Origin: a virus
Strand: one strand, 5' to 3'
Length of the DNA: 20,006 bases
Virus record (IMG/VR): IMGVR_UViG_3300005941_000078
Coordinates: 1 to 20,006 of that record
Shown here piece by piece: positions 11,541-17,995 of this stretch; position 1 is the stretch's first letter, and every line of letters starts with the position of its first letter. The notes below the pieces were generated by a model. The model was not told the origin of the DNA, did no database searches, and saw only the letters and a list, made by a program, of their open reading frames with translations. A program made the position numbers and the translations under genes.

Positions 11541-13702
11541 TTGTTCCTCCTTATCATTGCCCCTGCAATTTGTGATGCAATGACCACTGGGACAATTACT
11601 TCCTGCGCTTTTTCTCTCTGATCATCCGTCATGTCCATACCTAATTCAGAGAAATTAGATAGGAGTTCTACTGGGTCCACTTCAAATACCGCTCCAAGTG
11701 GGTCTGCTAAAAATGCTTCTGTTTGTACTTCTGTTGTTGCATCTGCTAATGTAAATGGCATTGGGGCTTCTCCTGCATCCCCTGCTCTTTCTGCAAACTC
11801 AACAAAGGCTGCTGCGATGGCAGGATCTGACTTCATTACCTCTGCCACTTTTGCTACTTCTGCTGAAGAAATACCAAGATTAGAAGCAATCTCCTTTTTT
11901 GCTTCTTGTGTCAAAGACTTTAGGGTTTGGCTAACTGCTGCAGTCTGCTCTGTTGAAAGTTTAACTAATTTGTTATCTCTGCTTGTAAGGTTTGCAATAA
12001 CACCAGATAGATCTTCCACATTTCCTGTACCCTTTTGTGGAATAAGTGCTGCTAATACTTCATTTTTGATTACTGGATCAACATTTTCTGATGGCTTAAA
12101 GTCTGGTCTTGGCAATGGCTTAGGTTCTGGTGAAGGCTCTACAGGAGGCTCTGGAGTGGGTTCTGGCTTTGGTTCAGGGCTTGGGGCAGGTGTTGGCTTG
12201 GGCTCTTCTGGTTTAGGCTTATCTGTCGGTTCTGGCTTAGGACCTGGAGGTGTTGGTTTTGGATCTGGGTTTTCACTTGGTGGAGTTGGTTTAGGCTCTG
12301 GCTTATCTGTTGGCGGAGTTGGCTTTGGTTCTGGCTTATCTGTTGGTGGATCAGATGGCTTAGGCTTTTCTGGTTCAACAGTTGGCTTAGGTTCTGGAGA
12401 AGGTTCTGGTTTAGGTTGATTGGCTGCAGCATTGGCTGCTGCTTGAGCCATAGCAGCATTAAGTTCTCTTTGAGACTGCTCATCATAGTAACGCCATGCG
12501 TTATCAATTGCACTGTTGACATTATTAATTGCTTGATTGTATGCGCTAATAGCATTGTTTTTATTTTGCAATGCCGTCACAACATTTAAACTTGCATTAG
12601 TAGCCTCAGTTGTTTTATTAGTTAAGGTTTGATTGTAACCATTTAATGTTGAAACTGCTTGATTATAAACATTTAATTTATCATTGTATACATTCTGTGC
12701 TGAGTTTTTTGCAGAAAGGGCGTTGTTGTAGGCATTGGTTTGTTCTTGTGTTGCTACAGATCCATGGGACAGTGTATTTAAACTACAACTAAAATTTTGT
12801 CCCCATACTCTTGGAGTTCCAGCATAGTCACAGCCTACACCAGTCCAACCCATGCTGCCATATGAATCATATGGTATTCCCCATCCAAGATGATAAGATC
12901 CTACTCCTCCACCGTTGTACCACCATATTTCTACATCAAAAACTTTATCAGTTGTTACATCATATATTGGAGAATATGCACTCCAAGTTGCTCCTTGCTC
13001 TACCCAGTTGTCAATGGCCAATGCTCCGTCAATATACATTCTAAATCCATCATCTGTATACCCTGCAAATTTTGTTGATGTAAACCATGAAGGTACTGTT
13101 ATTTGTCCAGTAAATTTAACTATAAAGTTTTCATATCTATTACCACACACTGGACGCTGCATAGAGTTTTCACCATATTCCCCAAATATTCCACTACATA
13201 AGAATTGGTCTGTGGCTGCAAGGCCATTAACTCTAATTAAACTATAAACATCATATCTTAAACCAGGTCCTGATGAATTGTTATTATTTAATGCTTGTTG
13301 AGCAGTTGATAAATTAATATTGGCTACTTCAAGAGCATCATAGGCATTATTTTTATTAGTTAGGGCAGTGGCTACTACTACTGTTTGTCCATCTACGGCT
13401 GTTTGGGCTAATGCTTTTTGTTCCCCTGCCGTGACTTTTGAGGCAAGAGAGTTGTCATATAGCGTAGAGGTTTGGGTCTGGGTTTCTTTTGCAGATACTG
13501 CAAGGTCATACCTGTCTTCTGCCTCTTCAATTAGGGATATAAATTCATCCTTGTAGCCAAGGTCATCAATACTATTATTTAGCTCTTCAATTTCTTGAGC
13601 TGCCAAGCTTAGCGGGTCATCAGAATAGGCGGGGGACATAAAAAGCCATCCAAATGCAAGCATTATGGACGCTGTTATTCTAAATAATCTATTCCTAATC
13701 AA
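11537..13702 (-). CDS. Exported PA14-domain protein with proline-rich stalk (721 aa)
   Basis: Layout: signal-like N-terminus (residues 1-27, ending SPAYS), coiled coil (~30-140), PA14/GLEYA-like beta domain (~148-280: FAGYTDDGFRMYIDG, VEIWWYNGGG, HLGWG), second coiled coil (~318-430), a proline-rich repeat of PEPKPTPP units (~435-560), and a C-terminal helical domain with a hydrophobic end (VIVPVVIASQIAGAMIRRNK). PA14 domains bind carbohydrate, so this is a likely receptor- or wall-binding protein. The signal peptide and C-terminal hydrophobic segment are odd for a tail fibre and suggest display on the infected cell. The start is TTG 13702 with strong GGGAG, 6 nt upstream, behind a 9-bp 5' hairpin. 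Confidence 0.87.
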   Translation of the reverse strand: MIRNRLFRITASIMLAFGWLFMSPAYSDDPLSLAAQEIEELNNSIDDLGYKDEFISLIEEAEDRYDLAVSAKETQTQTSTLYDNSLASKVTAGEQKALAQTAVDGQTVVVATALTNKNNAYDALEVANINLSTAQQALNNNNSSGPGLRYDVYSLIRVNGLAATDQFLCSGIFGEYGENSMQRPVCGNRYENFIVKFTGQITVPSWFTSTKFAGYTDDGFRMYIDGALAIDNWVEQGATWSAYSPIYDVTTDKVFDVEIWWYNGGGVGSYHLGWGIPYDSYGSMGWTGVGCDYAGTPRVWGQNFSCSLNTLSHGSVATQEQTNAYNNALSAKNSAQNVYNDKLNVYNQAVSTLNGYNQTLTNKTTEATNASLNVVTALQNKNNAISAYNQAINNVNSAIDNAWRYYDEQSQRELNAAMAQAAANAAANQPKPEPSPEPKPTVEPEKPKPSDPPTDKPEPKPTPPTDKPEPKPTPPSENPDPKPTPPGPKPEPTDKPKPEEPKPTPAPSPEPKPEPTPEPPVEPSPEPKPLPRPDFKPSENVDPVIKNEVLAALIPQKGTGNVEDLSGVIANLTSRDNKLVKLSTEQTAAVSQTLKSLTQEAKKEIASNLGISSAEVAKVAEVMKSDPAIAAAFVEFAERAGDAGEAPMPFTLADATTEVQTEAFLADPLGAVFEVDPVELLSNFSELGMDMTDDQREKAQEVIVPVVIASQIAGAMIRRNK
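12110..12420 (-). repeat. Proline-rich coding repeat (PEPKPTPP units)
   Basis: Short imperfect repeats encode alternating PEPKP, TPPTDKP and PSPEP units. It forms a stiff extended spacer between the coiled coil and the C-terminal domain. Repeat number may vary between related phages. Confidence 0.75.
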
Positions 13703-13712
13703 CTAAAACTCC

Positions 13713-13744
13713 CAAGTAAACAACATGTTTACTTGTCAATTATA
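13713..13744 (-). promoter_or_regulatory. -10 box plus perfect 9-bp hairpin leader
   Basis: TATAAT (13739-13744), then CAAGTAAAC/GTTTACTTG with a 5-nt loop (13713-13735), then GGGAG and the TTG start at 13702. The predicted mRNA 5' end falls inside the first stem arm, leaving at least 6 bp. Confidence 0.6.
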
Positions 13745-13762
13745 GCAGAACTTAGTTTAAGA

Positions 13763-14524
13763 TTAAGTTAATGAGCTTACTTGTACAATGATTCCATCGA
13801 CAACTGAAAGCAGTTGTGGTCCCTCTGGACTAATAGTTCCTGTAAACCCATCAGGTCCTAATGCGCCAGTTTTAGTTAAGAACAAACCGTACTCATTATT
13901 ATTGGTAAGACCCGATGAGATAGCATTGTAAGCAGTTTCAGTATAATTTAAACACCAAACTTCTTTATCTACAGCAACGTTTGGATAAGGAACACCTAGT
14001 GTTAGTGTAAAACTTGCATGCTCTCCAAAAGATTTAAATGTCCAAGACTGTGGAACACCTGCTGTTACAGCGTAATTCATGTAAGCATCTACTTGTGGAG
14101 TTCTTGCAATTCCAATTGATGCCCCCATTGTAGCGTGATTAAAGTATCCGTAATCAAGATTATAATTGCTTGCTTCTTGAAATGATTTTAATGGCAAGTA
14201 TGCAGGAAGACCTGCAACTACAAGTCCATTTGTATACTCTGTCCAAGATGGGGTTCCTGGCGGATAGCCTGGGTTTCCTGGATTAGTAGACCTTATAAAT
14301 AGTTGTCCTGGATTTCCATAAGGACTCCCAACTGGGATACTTACAATTCCGCCGATTGGATATGAAGCACCGTTGTTGTATTCTCCTAAGTAGTTTGGGT
14401 ACTGGCCATCTTGTCCTGCTGGGCCAGATCCGCCTGAAGAACTAAGTGATCCGTCGCCCATTAAAAATTGAGAGGAGTTGCCTGGAAAAGTTACGCCAGC
14501 TGTTGATGTAAATGTAAATGGCAT
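13763..14524 (-). CDS. Tail-fibre-like protein with collagen-like segment (253 aa)
   Basis: 253 aa. N-terminus FTFTSTAGVTFPGNSSQFLMGDGSLSSSGG is typical of phage tail fibres. A short collagen-like GPAGQDGQ follows (~34-41), then Gly/Tyr/Pro-rich beta segments (~42-95) and a beta-rich C-terminal domain (~100-253). No signal peptide. Probably a virion fibre binding the host surface. It starts 1 nt after the stop of the previous gene, so the two are one operon. No chaperone domain seen. Confidence 0.78.
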   Translation of the reverse strand: MPFTFTSTAGVTFPGNSSQFLMGDGSLSSSGGSGPAGQDGQYPNYLGEYNNGASYPIGGIVSIPVGSPYGNPGQLFIRSTNPGNPGYPPGTPSWTEYTNGLVVAGLPAYLPLKSFQEASNYNLDYGYFNHATMGASIGIARTPQVDAYMNYAVTAGVPQSWTFKSFGEHASFTLTLGVPYPNVAVDKEVWCLNYTETAYNAISSGLTNNNEYGLFLTKTGALGPDGFTGTISPEGPQLLSVVDGIIVQVSSLT

Positions 14525-14525
14525 A

Positions 14526-14786
14526 TTAGCGCTCCAAAATTAATACTGCTACTGTTGATGTTCCAACTGCATAAATCTGATGGTTAGGTGCTAAATCTGC
14601 ACTCCATATTTGTCCCGCAGCTAATTTAATTCCGTAGTTAGTTGATGTGACTGACTGGTTACCAATATAAATTGGGGCAGAAGCATCTGTGTTTTGTACT
14701 GATATAGTATTTGCAGTATCAATAGAATCGTCAATTGTTAACTCTTGAGCTGTTGATGTTAAAGTTAAATTCCGTGTGCGTAGCAT
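14526..14786 (-). CDS. Small beta-rich virion protein candidate (86 aa)
   Basis: 86 aa: NLTLTSTAQELTIDDSI...TISVQNTDASAPIYIGNQSVTSTNYGIKLAAGQIWSADLAPNHQIYAVGTSTVAVLILE, an all-beta pattern typical of small phage head or tail decoration proteins (NT.s..piYiG...vt...G..l.pG). Ribosome site AGGAG, 5 nt from ATG. First gene of the fibre operon, with TATAAT and a G/C hairpin leader upstream. Confidence 0.8.
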   Translation of the reverse strand: MLRTRNLTLTSTAQELTIDDSIDTANTISVQNTDASAPIYIGNQSVTSTNYGIKLAAGQIWSADLAPNHQIYAVGTSTVAVLILER

Positions 14787-14799
14787 GTTTACTCCTAAT

Positions 14800-14850
14800 G
14801 TTGGGGGGTTCCCACATATAAATTATACCCTATTTGGGATTATCTGTCTT
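14800..14850 (-). promoter_or_regulatory. Promoter AAGACA-17-TATAAT plus 5' hairpin
   Basis: -35 AAGACA (14845-14850), 17-nt spacer, TATAAT (14822-14827), 6 nt, then GTGGG-AACCC-CCCAAC (14815-14800), which folds with one bulged A starting at the predicted first base, then AGGAG. Confidence 0.65.
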
Positions 14851-15018
14851 ATAAAATCCATTGCCTTTAAACTGTATACCAAAAGGGGTAAAGTGTCTTG
14901 TCATTTCCGACTCACATTCAACACATGTGTATCCTGGATCTTCATCCATAATTGATCTATGAGTTGACATTGTTGGGTGTGCTTCATCATATGAACACTT
15001 GTATTCGTATACTGGCAT
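14830..15018 (-). CDS. FmdB-type zinc-ribbon protein (62 aa)
   Basis: 62 aa starting MPVYEYKCSYDEAH, the FmdB/CxxC-CxxC-SSSS start (MP.YEY.C). The second pair is intact (CVEC, residues 32-35), but the first pair is reduced to a single Cys, so one zinc ligand may be His14 or missing. It ends FGIQFKGNGFYKTDN, a tail frequent in this family. Ribosome site AAGGAT, 5 nt from ATG. It follows Hsp20 and may be co-transcribed. Role unknown. Confidence 0.85.
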   Translation of the reverse strand: MPVYEYKCSYDEAHPTMSTHRSIMDEDPGYTCVECESEMTRHFTPFGIQFKGNGFYKTDNPK

Positions 15019-15083
15019 TACCGATCCTTAAATTTAATGAGCCTTTTCATGACTTGCTCAGGTCTCCTTCGGTAGCGAACCAA
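15018..15083 (-). CDS. Candidate 21-aa basic micro-ORF
   Basis: Between Hsp20 and the FmdB gene. From TTG 15083 it would read MVRYRRRPEQVMKRLIKFKDR; from ATG 15050, only 10 aa. Its TAA overlaps the next ATG (TAATG), as for real genes here, but the ribosome site is poor for either start. It may be a coupling leader rather than a functional protein. Confidence 0.3.
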   Translation of the reverse strand: MVRYRRRPEQVMKRLIKFKDR

Positions 15084-15086
15084 AGA

Positions 15087-15506
15087 CTATTTGATCTTGA
15101 TTGTTTTTGGCTTCTTTTCTTCTGGAATAATTCTATCTACATTGATATGTAACATTCCATCTTCGATTGAAGCACCAGTCACTTCCATATATTCACCAAG
15201 CCCAAATGTTCTTGTGAATTTACGTGCAGCAATACCTTTATGTAGATATTCTCCGTCTGTAACTTCTGTGATTTCACCCTTAACAATAAGTGTTCCGTTG
15301 TCTACTGAAACATCAATATCGCTCTTTGTGAATCCTGCTACTGCAATTGATACCTGATAGGTATCTTCGTCTAGCTTTAATACATCGTAGGGCGGATATG
15401 TCTGGCGTGTTGCAGCCTGATGTACATGTGACATTCTTTCCATTTCACGATTAAAGCCAATAAAAAAGGGATCTGTAAACATAGATCCCATTAGTGTATT
15501 TACCAT
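15087..15506 (-). CDS. Small heat-shock protein Hsp20
   Basis: 139 aa. Alpha-crystallin domain from about residue 38 (PPYDVLKLDEDTYQVSIAVAGF) with DIDVSVDNGTLIVKGE and the terminal GMLHINVDR segment. The I-x-I-type end (KTIKIK) allows oligomerisation. Hsp20 genes are known from cyanophages, where they may help virion assembly; ATP-independent holdase. Strong AAAAGGAGC site; promoter with extended -10 (TGA-TATAAT) and a short 5' hairpin. Confidence 0.93.
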   Translation of the reverse strand: MVNTLMGSMFTDPFFIGFNREMERMSHVHQAATRQTYPPYDVLKLDEDTYQVSIAVAGFTKSDIDVSVDNGTLIVKGEITEVTDGEYLHKGIAARKFTRTFGLGEYMEVTGASIEDGMLHINVDRIIPEEKKPKTIKIK

Positions 15507-15535
15507 TTTTGCTCCTTTTAAGCGAGTTAGTTTAG

Positions 15536-15567
15536 CATCCCCATAAGGCGGATGTAAAATAATTATA
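15536..15567 (-). promoter_or_regulatory. Extended -10 box plus 5' stem-loop leader
   Basis: TGATATAAT (-10 at 15562-15567), then, after 7 nt, CATCC...GGATG (15550-15554 with 15536-15540) at the predicted mRNA start, and AAAAGGAG further down. Confidence 0.55.
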
Positions 15568-15580
15568 TCATAATTGATAT

Positions 15581-16303
15581 TTATTCGTAAGACTTTTTCT
15601 GCCAGAACTGGCGCATATAAGACCTATTTAAAACTGATCTTACTTTAAAGTTATCCTGAAGTTCACGTTTTCTACTAAATGGGGGAAGTGATTCATGTAC
15701 CCAGTCTTCTCTTTTAAATGGAAATATTTGTGCTATTGGGGTTCCCTTTTCAATAATTCCCTCAAAATCATCACGAAGCCACATATTAATAGCGAGCCTG
15801 GCATGAACTTGATCTGAGTCTATTATACCTGTCATAGATAGAAATGGTAGATCATATCTATTAAATGGATGAGTTACCATTATGCTGTATCCCGCTGGTG
15901 TTTCAATTCTTGGATAAGCAATCATGCGCCATACGTATTCATTATATCCGTGTGGTACTGGCATCCCCTTTGATCTGTGAAGAGGTTGATCTAAATCAAA
16001 TAAAACATCTGCCCCCGCAGGTGTAGCACCCCAATAGGCCATAGTTCCTTGAGTTTCGTTTTTTGCAATCTTAATATCTTGTGGCGTAACAACCATATAC
16101 CCAGCAGTAAGGGAATCTAAAAATGGCATACATTTCTTTACCGTTGCTGCATCTCTAGGGTCTCCCCATTTCATTGCAGGATCTTCAGAAGGAATCTTCT
16201 TAAACCATTCAGGTATAGCTAATTTAGCTGGCATTGGAGGTTGTTCTATTTGATAGATATCTTCCGCAGCAGCATAAAACTTAATAGTTTTTTTATTTAG
16301 CAT
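15581..16303 (-). CDS. Paralog family protein of unknown function, copy B (240 aa)
   Basis: 240 aa, homologous to 2057-2758: IPEWFKKIP (~residues 30-38), KKCMPFLDSLTAGYMVVTPQD (~56-76), PAGYSIMVTHPFNRYDLPF (~136-154), GIIDSD, and FEGIIEKGTPIAQIFPFKREDW (~183-204). No signal or membrane helix. It sits between thermonuclease and Hsp20, 13 kb from copy A. Leaderless: TTGTAA-17-TATACT ends 6 nt before the ATG. The conserved GTPIAQ.FPFKR near the end and CMPF.D..TAGY centre probably define the fold or site. Function unknown. Confidence 0.85.
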   Translation of the reverse strand: MLNKKTIKFYAAAEDIYQIEQPPMPAKLAIPEWFKKIPSEDPAMKWGDPRDAATVKKCMPFLDSLTAGYMVVTPQDIKIAKNETQGTMAYWGATPAGADVLFDLDQPLHRSKGMPVPHGYNEYVWRMIAYPRIETPAGYSIMVTHPFNRYDLPFLSMTGIIDSDQVHARLAINMWLRDDFEGIIEKGTPIAQIFPFKREDWVHESLPPFSRKRELQDNFKVRSVLNRSYMRQFWQKKSYE

Positions 16304-16309
16304 ATAACG

Positions 16310-16338
16310 AGTATATCATTTCTAATAAAGTATTACAA
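16310..16338 (-). promoter_or_regulatory. Promoter TTGTAA-17-TATACT, 6 nt before ATG
   Basis: -35 TTGTAA (16333-16338), 17-nt spacer, -10 TATACT (16310-16315), then CGTTAT and the ATG at 16303. Leaderless. Confidence 0.75.
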
Positions 16339-16342
16339 TAGT

Positions 16343-16750
16343 CTATTTTCCAGACTTTGCTCTTGCTTTTGCTAAAGCTTGAAAATCTTTAACTTTAGTA
16401 TCTCCAAGGTATCCCCACGCATGTCCGTCTGCAATCATCTGTTCATTTATAGATAACTTCTGATCGTCAACAAATAACCATCCAAGTATTCTTCCATACT
16501 TCTCTGAAGAATCCATTTTTTCTGTTTTGATCTTTACATCTTTAGCATCTTTTAATTTAGACTTAAGGTATTCTTTTGCTTCAAGACCTAACTTTTTTTC
16601 TGCTAAATCTTTTGTTCTAGATTCTGGTGTATCAATTCCCGCAAGTCTTACTCGTGATGCAAATAGAATATCAAAACCTAAGTCAATGAGGACATCAATT
16701 GTGTCCCCATCAACTACAGCTTCTACTTTTTTAACGTAGTATTCGTACAT
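16343..16750 (-). CDS. Thermonuclease (SNase) family nuclease
   Basis: 135 aa SNase domain: VVDGDTIDVLID (residues ~12-23), VRLAGIDTPE (~34-43, with Arg, Asp and Glu of the active site) and YGRILGWLF (~86-94, catalytic Arg). Ca-dependent sugar-nonspecific nuclease family. No signal peptide, so it probably acts inside the cell, for example on host DNA. Its ATG overlaps the endolysin stop (TAATG), so they are co-expressed. Confidence 0.92.
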   Translation of the reverse strand: MYEYYVKKVEAVVDGDTIDVLIDLGFDILFASRVRLAGIDTPESRTKDLAEKKLGLEAKEYLKSKLKDAKDVKIKTEKMDSSEKYGRILGWLFVDDQKLSINEQMIADGHAWGYLGDTKVKDFQALAKARAKSGK

Positions 16751-17355
16751 TACTTAGTCTTCTTAACTACAGCTTTCTTTACAGGAGCCGCCTTCTTAAC
16801 GGTGGCTGCCTTAACTGGTGTAGCCTTCTTTACTGCTGCTCCAAATGCTGGGCGTCCAAATCCAACGATTGCTACGATCTGGCTTCTGCGAAGCTTTGAT
16901 CCGTTCTTCTTCTTGTAAGCACGATTCTTTAGGCAACATTCTCCGCCATTTCTTTGATCGCCCTTCTTATCTGCAGATGTATTTCCTTCTACAACATCTA
17001 CTGTGCCATCTGTATTTACTGCAGCAACAATACCTACGTGAGAAATTCTATCGACACCGTCTGATGGGAAATCAAAATAGGCAATATCTCCAACTGCTGG
17101 CTCTGCTGTTTCTACTGATTGCCATGTACCTGCTTTAATAAATGCTTGTGCTCCTGCTGGTGTATAAACAGTATTAGGAATTTTTACTCCTGCTTCGTTT
17201 CCGCACCAGTTAACAAAACTTCCGCACCATGGTTGGAAGTTAGCCTTTGCAAACTTACCATACTTTGTTTCATTTTCTTTTGGTCCTTCAATAGTACCAA
17301 CTTCTGCTAGTGCTACTTCTACTAATCTTGCTGCTGATCCTTGTTCTGCTGCCAT
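16750..17355 (-). CDS. CHAP-domain endolysin with Lys/Ala/Val tail
   Basis: 201 aa. CHAP amidase/peptidase: catalytic Cys44 in PWCGSFVNWC, His106 in SHVGIV, and VEGNT (Glu123) as third residue. Residues ~173-201 are low-complexity repeats of KKATPVKAA, a basic tail that may bind teichoic acid or the wall. No signal peptide, so release would need a holin. Ribosome site AAGGAG, 6 nt from ATG. Promoter TATACT with a 25-nt leader, placed just after tRNA-Gly. It could also be a virion-associated wall hydrolase. Confidence 0.92.
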   Translation of the reverse strand: MAAEQGSAARLVEVALAEVGTIEGPKENETKYGKFAKANFQPWCGSFVNWCGNEAGVKIPNTVYTPAGAQAFIKAGTWQSVETAEPAVGDIAYFDFPSDGVDRISHVGIVAAVNTDGTVDVVEGNTSADKKGDQRNGGECCLKNRAYKKKNGSKLRRSQIVAIVGFGRPAFGAAVKKATPVKAATVKKAAPVKKAVVKKTK

Positions 17356-17387
17356 TTTTTTCTCCTTATTTTAGTTGACTTGATTCT

Positions 17388-17393
17388 AGTATA
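17388..17393 (-). promoter_or_regulatory. Extended -10 box (TGA-TATACT) for endolysin
   Basis: TGATATACT, 25-30 nt before the AAGGAG-preceded ATG at 17355; lies directly after the 3' end of tRNA-Gly. No hairpin in its leader. Confidence 0.55.
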
Positions 17394-17407
17394 TCATTTT
17401 TTATTTG

Positions 17408-17478
17408 AGCGGATGATGAGAATCGAACTCACCCCTTCTGCTTGGAAGGCAGAGGCACTACCAATATGCAACATCCGC
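17408..17478 (-). tRNA. tRNA-Gly (anticodon TCC)
   Basis: Acceptor GCGGATG/CATCCGC, D arm GCAT/GTGC, anticodon stem TCTGC/GCAGA with loop CTTCCAA, T arm GTGAG/CTCAT, discriminator T. Reads GGA. 4 nt after tRNA-Arg. No encoded CCA. Confidence 0.95.
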
Positions 17479-17482
17479 ATTG

Positions 17483-17555
17483 TGCCCTTGGCAGGAATCG
17501 AACCTGCGGCGCAGACCTTAGAAGAGTCTCGCTCTATCCCCTGAGCTACAAAGGC
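17483..17555 (-). tRNA. tRNA-Arg (anticodon TCT)
   Basis: Acceptor GCCTTTG/CAAGGGC (one G-T pair), D arm GCTC/GAGC, anticodon stem AGACT/GGTCT with loop CTTCTAA, T arm GCAGG/CCTGC, discriminator A. Reads AGA, a codon favoured by AT-rich phages. It begins 5 nt after a CDS stop, so it is part of a mixed transcript. Confidence 0.95.
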
Positions 17556-17560
17556 TTAGA

Positions 17561-17869
17561 TTAATCGTTCGGTATATCTATATCCATGTCCATTTCAACT
17601 AAGCCCATCTCTTTTGCTGCTTTTTTCCCTTCATCTGACATTTCAATTATTGCTTCAAGATCATCGGTATATGTAACATTAATTAATCCTTTATTATATA
17701 GAGCAACTAATGATTCATTAACATGCTCTGCATGAGCATGCCATAATTCTGGGGCAAGTATTTTTGCTCTATCTGTTATGTTAAATATAAACTCGCCATC
17801 TTCATCCATGCCAGACAACTCTATTACGCCTATTGAAAGGTAATATTCCATTCTATCTTCGTTGTCCAT
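17561..17869 (-). CDS. Acidic hypothetical protein (102 aa)
   Basis: 102 aa, acidic: YLSIGVIELSGMDEDGEFIFNITDRAKILAPELWHAHAEHVNESLVALYNKGLINVTYTDDLEAIIEMSDEGKKAAKEM. It reads like a small winged-helix-type fold (GLINV.Y..DLEAII..S..G), as found in phage proteins; not proven. Ribosome site AAAGG, whose bases start right after the 3' end of tRNA-Met. It lies between tRNA-Met and tRNA-Arg on one transcript. Confidence 0.8.
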   Translation of the reverse strand: MDNEDRMEYYLSIGVIELSGMDEDGEFIFNITDRAKILAPELWHAHAEHVNESLVALYNKGLINVTYTDDLEAIIEMSDEGKKAAKEMGLVEMDMDIDIPND

Positions 17870-17881
17870 ATTTACCTTTCG

Positions 17882-17955
17882 TGCAACAAGTAGGACTTGA
17901 ACCTACGATTACCGAATTATGAGTTCGGGGCTTTAACCGACTAAGCTACTGTTGC
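17882..17955 (-). tRNA. tRNA with CAT anticodon (Met elongator or Ile2)
   Basis: Acceptor GCAACAG/TTGTTGC, anticodon stem CCGAA/TTCGG with loop CTCATAA, T arm GTAGG/CCTAC, discriminator A. The normal first pair (G-C) and lack of initiator features argue against tRNA-fMet. CAT could be elongator Met or, after lysidine change, Ile; not decidable here. Confidence 0.93.
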
Positions 17956-17965
17956 TTAGAAGTCT

Positions 17966-17995
17966 ATTATAACGTGCCGTCTTCATTTTTGTCAA
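17966..17995 (-). promoter_or_regulatory. Promoter TTGACA-18-TATAAT for the tRNA-Met block
   Basis: Consensus -35 (17990-17995), 18-nt spacer, consensus -10 (17966-17971), 10 nt before the tRNA. It lies inside the end of the zinc-finger gene and the -10 contains its TAA stop. Same spacer length as the tRNA-Asn promoter. Confidence 0.8.

Noticed and set aside
11631-12419. Long plus-strand open frame (262 aa), Gly/Ser-rich
   Set aside because: It is the complement of the proline-rich repeat; the composition follows from the repeat codons and there is no start signal.
12139-12555. Minus-strand frame of 138 aa rich in Gln/Leu/Ser
   Set aside because: Shifted-frame reading of the proline-rich repeat inside the PA14 gene, not an independent gene.
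15019-15086. tRNA in the hsp20-fmdB gap
   Set aside because: A GGTTCGC-like piece suggested a T loop, but no acceptor or anticodon stem could be paired.
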